Source: CAXQZM01 sp964228455
Lineage (GTDB): Bacteria > Pseudomonadota > Alphaproteobacteria > UBA7985
Direction of reading: 5' to 3'
Length of the DNA stretch: 14,000 bases
Assembly: GCA_964228455.1 (NCBI GenBank)
Contig: CAXQZM010000090.1
Span: forward strand, 1-14,000
Shown here: piece after piece, positions 1 to 5,943 of the stretch
How the letters are laid out: the number at the start of each line of letters is the position of its first letter
Numbering within the stretch: the stretch's first letter is position 1
The notes under the pieces: generated by a model
The model's input: only the letters and a program-made list of their open reading frames with translations
Database searches by the model: none
Told to the model about the DNA's origin: nothing
Made by a program: the position numbers and the translations under genes

Positions 1-765
1 GCACGGCTTCAACTTACCTGCTACTAACTGTTGGGTGTGAAGTTCGCCTTCCCGATCAATTAAAATGGCCTCACCGGGGGCCACATCTCTCAACAAGGTA
101 TAGCCTAGCGCCTCAAATGCAATTGATTCAGAGGCAACTGAGTATTCCACATTGCCCTCTGCAGTTTTGCGCTGTCCAAGACATAAGGGACGCACACCAA
201 AAGGGTCACGAAAAGCTACGAGCCCAACTTTATCAATTAGTGCTAGTGAAGAGTATGATCCCTTAGCTTTTTCCATGAGGGCTCTCAATCCACTGAAGAT
301 TGCATCCTGTTTTTTGGCTAATGGGTTTGACGTATAGAAAAGTTGTATTTCATCGGCCATCAAAGCGAGCAGTACCTCCGTATCTGAGCTTGTTCGAAAG
401 TGCCTTCTCTGACGTGTTTGAGCTAAAGTTCGCAGATCATCTGTGTTGGTAAGGTTCCCGTTATGCACCATAAAAATCCCAAATGGCGCATTAGTGAAGA
501 AAGGTTGAGCTTCTCTCGCAGATTGTGTCCCAGCAGTCGGGTATCTGACATGTCCAATTCCTATCGGGCCTTTCAGTTTCTCAAAATGTCGCTCGGCAAA
601 TACATCCGATACTAATCCATTTTTTTTACGCTCGTGGAATTTACCCTGATCAAGAGTGACCATGCCAGCTGCATCTTGCCCACGATGCTGCAACATTAAC
701 AGGGCTTCGTAAAGATTAAGGGCGGCTGAGCCCTCGCGAAGAGCTATTCCAACAATTCCACACAT
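1..765 (-). CDS. purF: Amidophosphoribosyltransferase, N-terminal part (cut by window edge)
   Basis: First committed enzyme of de novo purine synthesis: it transfers ammonia from glutamine to PRPP to give 5-phosphoribosylamine, in the cytoplasm. The 255 codons seen here cover the glutamine amidotransferase (Ntn-hydrolase) domain and its end. Visible motifs are MCGIVGI at the start, with Cys2 as the nucleophile once Met is removed, then LQHRGQDAAG, GIGHVRYPTAG, HNGNLTN, SSDTEVLL and FRDPFGVRPL, ending at KLKPC. The phosphoribosyltransferase domain lies beyond position 1. The ATG at 765 was chosen because Cys must be residue 2; an in-frame ATG 45 bases upstream would bury the nucleophile. No clear ribosome binding site precedes it. 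The sequence resembles the E. coli-type enzyme without a propeptide, whereas many alphaproteobacterial PurF proteins begin with a short propeptide before a CGVFGI motif. Identity is very secure. Confidence 0.97.
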   Translation of the reverse strand, partial: MCGIVGIALREGSAALNLYEALLMLQHRGQDAAGMVTLDQGKFHERKKNGLVSDVFAERHFEKLKGPIGIGHVRYPTAGTQSAREAQPFFTNAPFGIFMVHNGNLTNTDDLRTLAQTRQRRHFRTSSDTEVLLALMADEIQLFYTSNPLAKKQDAIFSGLRALMEKAKGSYSSLALIDKVGLVAFRDPFGVRPLCLGQRKTAEGNVEYSVASESIAFEALGYTLLRDVAPGEAILIDREGELHTQQLVAGKLKPC

Positions 766-926
766 AAGAAAAGCAATAAGGGTAAGTGCGGGGGATTCCC
801 AGGACATAAGTGGAGAAACAACACACGAATGTGAGCAAATGCCATTCCTTTGCCTCTTTTTATCCCTCGTTTTACCTTGATTTGAGTGGATTCCAATTCC
901 GGACAGTACATTTGCGTGCGTCTTGG

Positions 927-970
927 CGACAGGTTTCGGCCCTCCTTCAATCCCCAATAGAAACCTGTCG
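927..970. repeat. 10-bp perfect inverted repeat with 24-base spacer
   Basis: The arms CGACAGGTTT (927-936) and AAACCTGTCG (961-970) are exact reverse complements. On the plus strand the second arm is followed by TCAGTTTTTG, a weak T-tract, so a poor intrinsic terminator or a small structured RNA is possible. On the minus strand the hairpin would lie in the purF 5' leader, and its loop would expose AAGGAGGG. It could equally be an operator. Function is unknown. Confidence 0.55.
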
Positions 971-977
971 TCAGTTT

Positions 978-1012
978 TTGAATTTTCCCCTGCGTGCTCT
1001 AGATAATTATCT
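978..1012 (+). promoter_or_regulatory. Candidate sigma-70-type promoter and palindrome upstream of ccmA
   Basis: TTGAAT (978-983) and GATAAT (1002-1007) are separated by 18 bases and resemble -35 and -10 boxes. The -10 box sits inside a perfect 12-bp palindrome AGATAATTATCT (1001-1012), so a regulator binding there could block the promoter. The start of ccmA lies about 57 bases beyond the predicted transcription start. This rests on motif resemblance only. Confidence 0.35.
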
Positions 1013-1069
1013 GTTATAAATTGCATCAAAGGGGTTGCGAAAAAAGGTTAACCTGTCCAGGCACCTACT

Positions 1070-1624
1070 ATGCCATTGATACGTTTCTCAAACGTTACCC
1101 TCGTCCGAGGCCTTCGCGTTTTAGTGCAGGACGTAAGCTTTTCTATTGAGCGCGGAGAAATCTGGCAATTGGAGGGAGCTAATGGCTCTGGGAAAACTAG
1201 TTTTTTGCGCGCTGCTGCCGGTTTGCTTAAGCCCTATTCTGGCGATGTTTTTCGAGATGACAGCGCGTTAATAAGCTTCTTAGGGCATGAGCTCGCTATC
1301 AAACCATTCCATAAAGTAAGAGATTATTTATCGAATGCGCAGGTCAATAACTGGGAACTAGCTCAGTTCGTTGATACCCCTGCAAAATATCTCTCAGCGG
1401 GTCAAAAAAAGCGATTAGCATTAGCCGCACGTTGCAGATCAGATGCAGATTTATGGCTATTTGATGAGCCTCTAGCAAATTTAGATCAACGGCAAGAAGC
1501 TAGACTTGCTGAGGAAATAGCTAATCATGCATCGCGGGGTGGAGCGGTGCTTTGCAGCGTGCACACTGGCTCTGTTGGTGGAAGGCGTGTTCGCCTCGAA
1601 GGCGGGAGCGTGCGTTATGATTGA
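1070..1624 (+). CDS. ccmA: Haem exporter ATP-binding protein CcmA
   Basis: ATPase subunit of the CcmABCD complex, which releases holo-CcmE loaded with haem for c-type cytochrome maturation at the inner membrane. Its 184 residues contain Walker A GANGSGKT (36-43), the CcmA-typical stretch FLGHELAIKP (70-79), the ABC signature LSAGQ (108-112), Walker B LWLFDEP (128-134) and an H-loop His near 170 (CSVHT). Length is slightly below the usual 200 or so residues, shortened mainly at the end. It starts at ATG with a weak upstream purine run and overlaps ccmB by 8 bases, which suggests translational coupling. The ccmC, ccmD and ccmE genes are not in the window. The CcmA assignment over a generic ABC ATPase rests on length, the LGH motif and the adjacent CcmB-like gene. 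Confidence 0.9.
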   Translation: MPLIRFSNVTLVRGLRVLVQDVSFSIERGEIWQLEGANGSGKTSFLRAAAGLLKPYSGDVFRDDSALISFLGHELAIKPFHKVRDYLSNAQVNNWELAQFVDTPAKYLSAGQKKRLALAARCRSDADLWLFDEPLANLDQRQEARLAEEIANHASRGGAVLCSVHTGSVGGRRVRLEGGSVRYD

Positions 1625-2213
1625 CCTCAGAATTTACTGGTTACCTCCCGTTTTACTATTATTTTTAGGTACTCTAGCTCTTATTGTTTTGTCAGGGTCA
1701 ATGGACGGGGTCGACAGCTTGCTGAAGGGTGACATCTTCGGTGTAGTGTTCTGGCTTCTCTTGTTCTCTCTTTTTGCGCAGAATGCAGCAAATCTATGGG
1801 ATAGTGATATTGAAGACGGAACATTTGATCAGAAATTTTTGACAGCACAACGCTCATACCTGCCCATTATTTTATCTCAAGGGGTTCAAGATATCTTTGC
1901 GTTTATATTGCCGCTGAGTATAGTATTCGCAGGACTTTGGGCAGTAGGAGTAGGGGGAGCTTTCCCATTACTTTCTCTGTTAGGACTCCTCATCCCGATT
2001 ACAGTAATAAGACTCATGGCGAGTGCCCTGTCTCTTTCTTCAAGAGGAAAGTTTGGAGCAGGAAGTCTATTTTTTATCAGCTTGTCGGCTTTATTTTTTT
2101 TCCTTGCAGTTGCAGATAGAGCAGATCTTATTTGGTCATTTGGGCTTATTTTTTCGCCGGCTTGTCTAGTTTTATTGCCCTTTACTCTGTCAACAAGCCA
2201 TCAATCCCGATAA
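1617..2213 (+). CDS. ccmB: Haem exporter membrane protein CcmB
   Basis: Membrane subunit partnering CcmA in cytochrome c maturation. The 198-residue product is almost wholly hydrophobic, with about six membrane segments. The conserved CcmB cytoplasmic stretch is seen as DSDIEDGTFDQ (family form D-D-L-Q-D-G-S-L-E-Q), and a later SSRGKFGAGSLF segment resembles the family's KRGG...L region. The ATG at 1617 was chosen because it overlaps the ccmA stop and gives a length near the family's 220; a start further upstream would only add ccmA antiframe. The N-terminus is short: the usual amphipathic start before the first membrane helix is reduced to a few residues. The next gene is an unrelated transporter after 9 bases, so the usual ccmC does not follow. 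Sequence is divergent but gene order and motif make the call good. Confidence 0.82.
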   Translation: MIDLRIYWLPPVLLLFLGTLALIVLSGSMDGVDSLLKGDIFGVVFWLLLFSLFAQNAANLWDSDIEDGTFDQKFLTAQRSYLPIILSQGVQDIFAFILPLSIVFAGLWAVGVGGAFPLLSLLGLLIPITVIRLMASALSLSSRGKFGAGSLFFISLSALFFFLAVADRADLIWSFGLIFSPACLVLLPFTLSTSHQSR

Positions 2214-2222
2214 AGCATACTA

Positions 2223-2990
2223 ATGAATACTGATTCCAATGTCATTTCGTTGAAGGGTATCGAGAAATCCTTTGGTGAAAATTTCGTGCTGAGAGGTGTC
2301 GATTTAAGTGCTTCTAGAGGGCAGGTTATATCAATTATTGGATCATCAGGTTCTGGGAAATCTACTTTACTACGCTGCACTAATTTACTTGAAATACCAC
2401 AGGCCGGCGAAATAATTATCGATGGAGAAACCGTGGAATTTAAGGGAGAGGGCCAAAATAGGGAGCCATCTTCTCCTGACCAGGTTAGGGCAATCCGCGC
2501 TCGTTTGGGAATGGTTTTTCAATCATTTAACCTTTGGGCGCATCGAACTATTCTTCAAAATATCACTGAAGCCCCTGTGCATGTGTTGGGCACCGACCCT
2601 CAATCAGCAGAGGATCGAGCTCACGATCTTTTGGCGAAAGTTGGCATAGGTGATAAGGGTAATTCATTTCCCTCTGAGCTATCTGGTGGACAGCAACAGC
2701 GAGCTGCAATTGCCCGCGCACTTGCCGTAGAACCTCTAGCTCTTTTATTTGATGAGCCCACTTCTGCCTTAGATCCTGAGCTTGAGGTGGAGGTTCTCAA
2801 GGTGATCAGAGAGCTGGCGAGCGAAGGGCGCACCATGTTGCTTGTGACTCATGATATGAATTTTGCAAGAGAAGTGTCTGATGAGGTTGTCTTTTTGCAT
2901 GAAGGCGTCATTGAAGAGCAGGGCACACCAAATAAACTTTTTGATAATCCGAAATCTCAGCGCTTGCAGCAATTTATCAATCCGTCATAA
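2223..2990 (+). CDS. Polar amino-acid ABC transporter, ATP-binding protein (HisP/AotP type)
   Basis: Cytoplasmic ATPase that powers uptake of an amino acid, probably basic, with the binding protein and two permeases encoded downstream. The 255 residues show Walker A GSSGSGKST (40-48), Q-loop Gln100 in VFQSFNLWAH, signature LSGGQQQR (153-160), Walker B LLFDEPTSALD (174-184) and the switch His210 in VTHDM. FNLWAH is typical of the HisP/AotP/OccP subgroup, which handles histidine, arginine, ornithine or opines, and favours a basic substrate. The ATG at 2223 has only a weak ribosome binding site, and just 9 bases separate it from ccmB, so it may be co-transcribed with ccmAB. Exact substrate cannot be read from the sequence. 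Confidence 0.95.
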   Translation: MNTDSNVISLKGIEKSFGENFVLRGVDLSASRGQVISIIGSSGSGKSTLLRCTNLLEIPQAGEIIIDGETVEFKGEGQNREPSSPDQVRAIRARLGMVFQSFNLWAHRTILQNITEAPVHVLGTDPQSAEDRAHDLLAKVGIGDKGNSFPSELSGGQQQRAAIARALAVEPLALLFDEPTSALDPELEVEVLKVIRELASEGRTMLLVTHDMNFAREVSDEVVFLHEGVIEEQGTPNKLFDNPKSQRLQQFINPS

Positions 2991-3067
2991 GGGGGGTAGG
3001 CGTTATGGGGCTCCAGAGCGCTAAACCAAGCTGGATTGTCAGCCTAAAAACAATAAGGATATCCATT

Positions 3068-3802
3068 ATGAAAAAAGTATTAATCAGCGCAACTGCGCTG
3101 CTTGCTGCGTCTTTTGCTTCTGCAGACACGGTAAAAATGGGAACGGAAGGTGCCTACGCACCTTGGAACTTCATCAACGACGCAGGTGAGCTCGCTGGTT
3201 TTGAAATTGAACTAGGCAATGAGCTATGTGCTCGCGCCGGTATTGAGTGTGAGTGGGTTGTTAATGAGTGGGATTCAATTATTCCGAACCTTGTTGCAGG
3301 TAACTACGATACAATAATTGCAGGCATGTCTATAACTGCTGAGCGTGATGAATTGATTGACTTCACTCAAGATTATTACCCTCCCGATCCATCCAAATGG
3401 GCTGCAACTGCCGATATGGGTGCTGATGTTGATCCTTCAGGGGCAACTGTTGGGGTTCAAGCATCTACAATTCAAGCAGCCTGGGTTGCGGAGAACCTTG
3501 GCGATGCGGTTACAATTAAAGAATATTCTACCGCGGATGAGTCTATGGCTGACCTAAGCGCGGGTGTAGTCGATTTGGTTCTTGCTGATGGTGGCTATTT
3601 AGCTCCTTTTGTGGATGGAGAGAGCATTTTCTTTGTTGGCCCCGATGTAATGATTGGAGGCGGTGTTGGCATGGGTATCCGTGAGACTGATGCTGAGCTT
3701 AAAGCATCAATGAACGCGGCTATTGATTCGGTTAAGGCTGATGGTACTCTTGATTCACTCATCATGAAGTATTTTGAAACTGGCCCTTTCTACGCAAACT
3801 AA
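3068..3802 (+). CDS. Periplasmic amino-acid-binding protein (LAO/HisJ family)
   Basis: Periplasmic receptor of the ABC transporter. The 244-residue precursor starts with a signal peptide: Lys2-Lys3, a hydrophobic core, and an ASA cleavage site after residue 19, leaving a mature protein beginning DTVKMG. Family features are GTEGAYAPWNF, the two cysteines at 54 and 61 (C-x6-C, matching the disulfide of LAO/HisJ proteins), AGMSITAERD with Arg93 in the position that binds the substrate carboxylate, and the C-terminal LIMKYFETGPF. The ATG at 3068 was preferred over one 63 bases upstream because it sits 7 bases after AAGGAT and begins directly with the signal peptide. It is followed by a strong terminator. 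Basic or polar amino acids are the likely ligands; the precise one is unknown. Confidence 0.95.
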   Translation: MKKVLISATALLAASFASADTVKMGTEGAYAPWNFINDAGELAGFEIELGNELCARAGIECEWVVNEWDSIIPNLVAGNYDTIIAGMSITAERDELIDFTQDYYPPDPSKWAATADMGADVDPSGATVGVQASTIQAAWVAENLGDAVTIKEYSTADESMADLSAGVVDLVLADGGYLAPFVDGESIFFVGPDVMIGGGVGMGIRETDAELKASMNAAIDSVKADGTLDSLIMKYFETGPFYAN

Positions 3803-3809
3803 TAATTTA

Positions 3810-3843
3810 AGGGCGGGAACCTATTTCCCGCCCTCGTTTTTTT
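3810..3843 (+). terminator. Intrinsic terminator between the binding-protein and permease genes
   Basis: A perfect 10-bp G+C-rich stem (3810-3819 with 3825-3834, arms AGGGCGGGAA and TTCCCGCCCT) with a 5-base loop is followed by CG and seven T. It starts 8 bases after the binding-protein stop codon. Because the two permease genes of the same transporter lie downstream in the same direction, it probably limits read-through so that binding protein exceeds permease, or it protects the 3' end of the upstream mRNA. Confidence 0.9.
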
Positions 3844-4001
3844 GAGCGGTTAGTTTGTTGGGATTATTTACTAAAAATTCCCTGATACGCATTTTTCTGG
3901 TTGGACTTATGAGGTGGGTGCAAGCGATCGGATTTTGTGTTCATATATCGTTTCAAAATTCAGGACTTTCTCTCAAATATTGCCAGCGGAGTTAATTGTG
4001 A

Positions 4002-4862
4002 TTGGCACTTCATATGTTTGATTGGTTCTTGGGCCTATGGTCTCAGGAGTGGCAAGAATTCTTCATCTACATTGCTGGCGGAAAGCATCAGGCGTTTTAT
4101 CGCTCATTTTTGCTAATCCCGCTGGTCACTGTATTAGGTGGAGTGATAGCGCTTATTTTTGGTATCGCCGGCGCTAGTGCTGCTCGATCAAAAAACATAA
4201 TTTCATCATCGCTTGGAAAGCTCTACATTAATATGGTCCGGGGCATTCCAGACGTCTTATTCTTTGTATTTTTTCCTTTGGCGATGAGTTTGGTGATAAA
4301 GATCATTCGAACGTGGCTGCTGTGTGAGCATGACACGCTTTTATTTGATGGTATAAATTTTGTTGGGTGTGAGTCATCCAATTTCATTGGGTCACCTAAT
4401 TCAACTTTCGCGTATGCGTATAACCTGGGCGTAGCTTGCTTATCTTTTGGAATTGTTTTTGGCGCCTTCGCTGCCAACGTCATTCGAGGTGCGATGGACG
4501 CTGTTCCTCTCGCTCAATTGGAGACAGCCCACGCTTTTGGTTTTAGTGATCGACAGGTGTTCTGGCGATTTCATGTTCCTCAAATGTGGGTATATGCCTG
4601 GGGAGGACTTGCAAACATTTGGATGTTAATAATTAAGGCTACTTCGCTACTTTCACTCTTGGGAATTCAAGAGGCTGTCTGGTGGGCTACAGCGCAGCTG
4701 GGCCCTCCGCAAAACAGAGCAGCAGTTGGTTACATCCATGGCGATTGGACTGTATATTATTTCGCCATACTGTTTATATTTTATATAGGTTTAACTTTTG
4801 TTTCGGAGCGAGGGTTTGCCATTGGCAGGAAGCGTATTGGGCGCGGAATGGTAGCTGTATGA
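4002..4862 (+). CDS. Amino-acid ABC transporter permease (HisQ type)
   Basis: First of two inner-membrane permeases that form the channel of the transporter. The 286 residues include about five membrane helices, the family motif VRGIPDVLF (79-87), and the cytoplasmic EAA loop ETAHAFGFSDRQVFW (from 174) that docks on the ATPase. An extra polar segment at about 105-135, including two Cys, lies between helices. The TTG at 4002 is 10 bases after GGAG (3988-3991) and is the best-placed start; an in-frame ATG at 4014 is the alternative and would remove four residues. It overlaps the next permease by 4 bases (ATGA). A 158-base gap after the terminator precedes it, and no convincing promoter was found there. 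Confidence 0.93.
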   Translation: MALHMFDWFLGLWSQEWQEFFIYIAGGKHQAFYRSFLLIPLVTVLGGVIALIFGIAGASAARSKNIISSSLGKLYINMVRGIPDVLFFVFFPLAMSLVIKIIRTWLLCEHDTLLFDGINFVGCESSNFIGSPNSTFAYAYNLGVACLSFGIVFGAFAANVIRGAMDAVPLAQLETAHAFGFSDRQVFWRFHVPQMWVYAWGGLANIWMLIIKATSLLSLLGIQEAVWWATAQLGPPQNRAAVGYIHGDWTVYYFAILFIFYIGLTFVSERGFAIGRKRIGRGMVAV

Positions 4863-5620
4863 TCGAGATTTTTTTAGATTATTTCTGGGCAGCCCGCATA
4901 AATTTATACTATGCAGGCCTATCGCTTCCGTTAGGTTTCATATTTGCTATTTTTTTAGCAATTGGTCTAACGGGCGATAATAAACTTACTCAGCGTATGT
5001 CGAGTGGATTTGTGTATGTTTTTCGAGGCTCGCCACTCTTCATTCAACTTTATTTATTTTACTATGCTGTTCGAGCCACCGGATGGCCAGGGTATCGCCC
5101 GCCAGGTAGTTTTGACCGACCATATGATTTTTTGCTTGATGCGCTTGTTCTTGCACCCGTTGTTTTGTTGTTAAATACCGCAGCTTATTCAGCTATAATT
5201 TTTGCTAACGCTTTGCGGGCTGTCCCTAGGGGTGATATAGAGGCTGCAGATGCTTTCGGATTTAGTGCGCGAAAAAAATTCTGGCGCATTACGTGGCCAA
5301 CTATGCTCCGCATTGCTTGGCCTGCTTATACAAATGAAGCAATATTTCTCTTTTTGTCTACGGCACTTGTTTATGCGTCTATCCCAGTCACCACTCGGCC
5401 AGGGGGGGCGAATTACAAAGATGTGCTCGTTACCGCGAATGATATCATGGAGAAGTCTTTCAATCCTTTCGCAGCCTATTTGCCAGCAATGGCGGTTTTT
5501 GTTGTTCTTACGTTAATAATTTTTTTCTTCTTTGGGCTGGTAAATGCCCACTTGAATCGGCATTTAGTAAGAGTTGGAGATAGACCTCGGTTAAGTTTTC
5601 GACCAAATTTCATTCGATAG
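4859..5620 (+). CDS. Amino-acid ABC transporter permease (HisM type)
   Basis: Second permease of the heterodimeric channel. The 253-residue product has the motif FRGSPLFIQLY (55-65) and the EAA loop IEAADAFGFSARKKFW (from 127), with about five membrane helices and a polar segment near 75-90 (GYRPPGSFDRPYD). The start ATG at 4859 lies in an ATGA overlap with the preceding stop; the frame is open about 180 bases further upstream, but that would be inside the first permease. Pairing with the upstream permease, ATPase and LAO-type binding protein gives a complete transporter of the polar amino-acid family. Confidence 0.95.
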   Translation: MIEIFLDYFWAARINLYYAGLSLPLGFIFAIFLAIGLTGDNKLTQRMSSGFVYVFRGSPLFIQLYLFYYAVRATGWPGYRPPGSFDRPYDFLLDALVLAPVVLLLNTAAYSAIIFANALRAVPRGDIEAADAFGFSARKKFWRITWPTMLRIAWPAYTNEAIFLFLSTALVYASIPVTTRPGGANYKDVLVTANDIMEKSFNPFAAYLPAMAVFVVLTLIIFFFFGLVNAHLNRHLVRVGDRPRLSFRPNFIR

Positions 5621-5628
5621 GAAACCTA

Positions 5629-5916
5629 ATGGGACTTTTAGGAAACTCGATAGATTGGCTTATTTTTCTAATAGGTAATGTAACGATTTGGGGGCTGATC
5701 GCCTTCATTTTAGTTCAAGTACTAATTCAGTTCGAGATTATACCTCGGAGCAACCAACCTGCGCGACAACTATGGAGTCAACTTGCGCGAATTTATGATC
5801 CGTTATTGCGGCCACTACGCCGAGTCTTGCCTTTCTTCGGCGGCTTTGATTTGTCGCCGATGGTTTTGATTTTTGGTGTGATCATTTTGAGAAGCCTTCT
5901 GATTGAAATCTTCTAA
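5629..5916 (+). CDS. YggT family membrane protein
   Basis: A small inner-membrane protein of 95 residues with two hydrophobic helices (about 10-33 and 75-94). Between them is the family signature YDPLLRPLRRVLPFFGG followed by DLSPMV, which is highly characteristic of YggT. The family is linked to osmotic-shock tolerance and, in other bacteria, to cell shape or division, but its biochemical role is unsettled. It starts 8 bases after the permease stop with AGGAAA as ribosome binding site, so it is probably the last gene of the transporter transcript. A functional link with amino-acid uptake is not implied. Confidence 0.9.
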   Translation: MGLLGNSIDWLIFLIGNVTIWGLIAFILVQVLIQFEIIPRSNQPARQLWSQLARIYDPLLRPLRRVLPFFGGFDLSPMVLIFGVIILRSLLIEIF

Positions 5917-5943
5917 CTTATATTAGAACTTCTAATTACTGCC

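Larger units (their letters stand above)
766..1069. other. Divergent intergenic region between purF and ccmA
   Basis: This 304-base stretch separates the divergent purF and ccmA genes. Short open frames cross it on both strands, but none has a plausible start context or a recognisable product. It holds a 10-bp perfect inverted repeat (927-970), a 12-bp perfect palindrome (1001-1012) and a candidate plus-strand promoter. No tRNA-like or riboswitch-like fold was recognised. The purF promoter must also lie here but no convincing minus-strand -35/-10 pair was found. Confidence 0.7.

Noticed and set aside
744..950. Minus-strand open frame starting at a TTG after AAGGAG
   Set aside because: It overlaps the start of purF in another frame, the start spacing is poor and the product resembles nothing.
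810..1019. Short plus-strand open frame in the purF/ccmA gap
   Set aside because: No ribosome binding site, no recognisable product, and low-complexity Phe/Ser-rich translation; it looks like chance.
1527..1616. Upstream extension of ccmB by 30 codons
   Set aside because: It lies inside ccmA in another frame and adds no family sequence; the ATG at 1617 gives the expected start.
3005..3067. Upstream extension of the binding protein by 21 residues
   Set aside because: It would place a polar stretch before a clear signal peptide, and the ATG at 3068 has the better-spaced ribosome binding site.
4682..4858. Upstream extension of the second permease
   Set aside because: It is an alternative frame of the first permease; the ATGA overlap at 4859 is the natural start.
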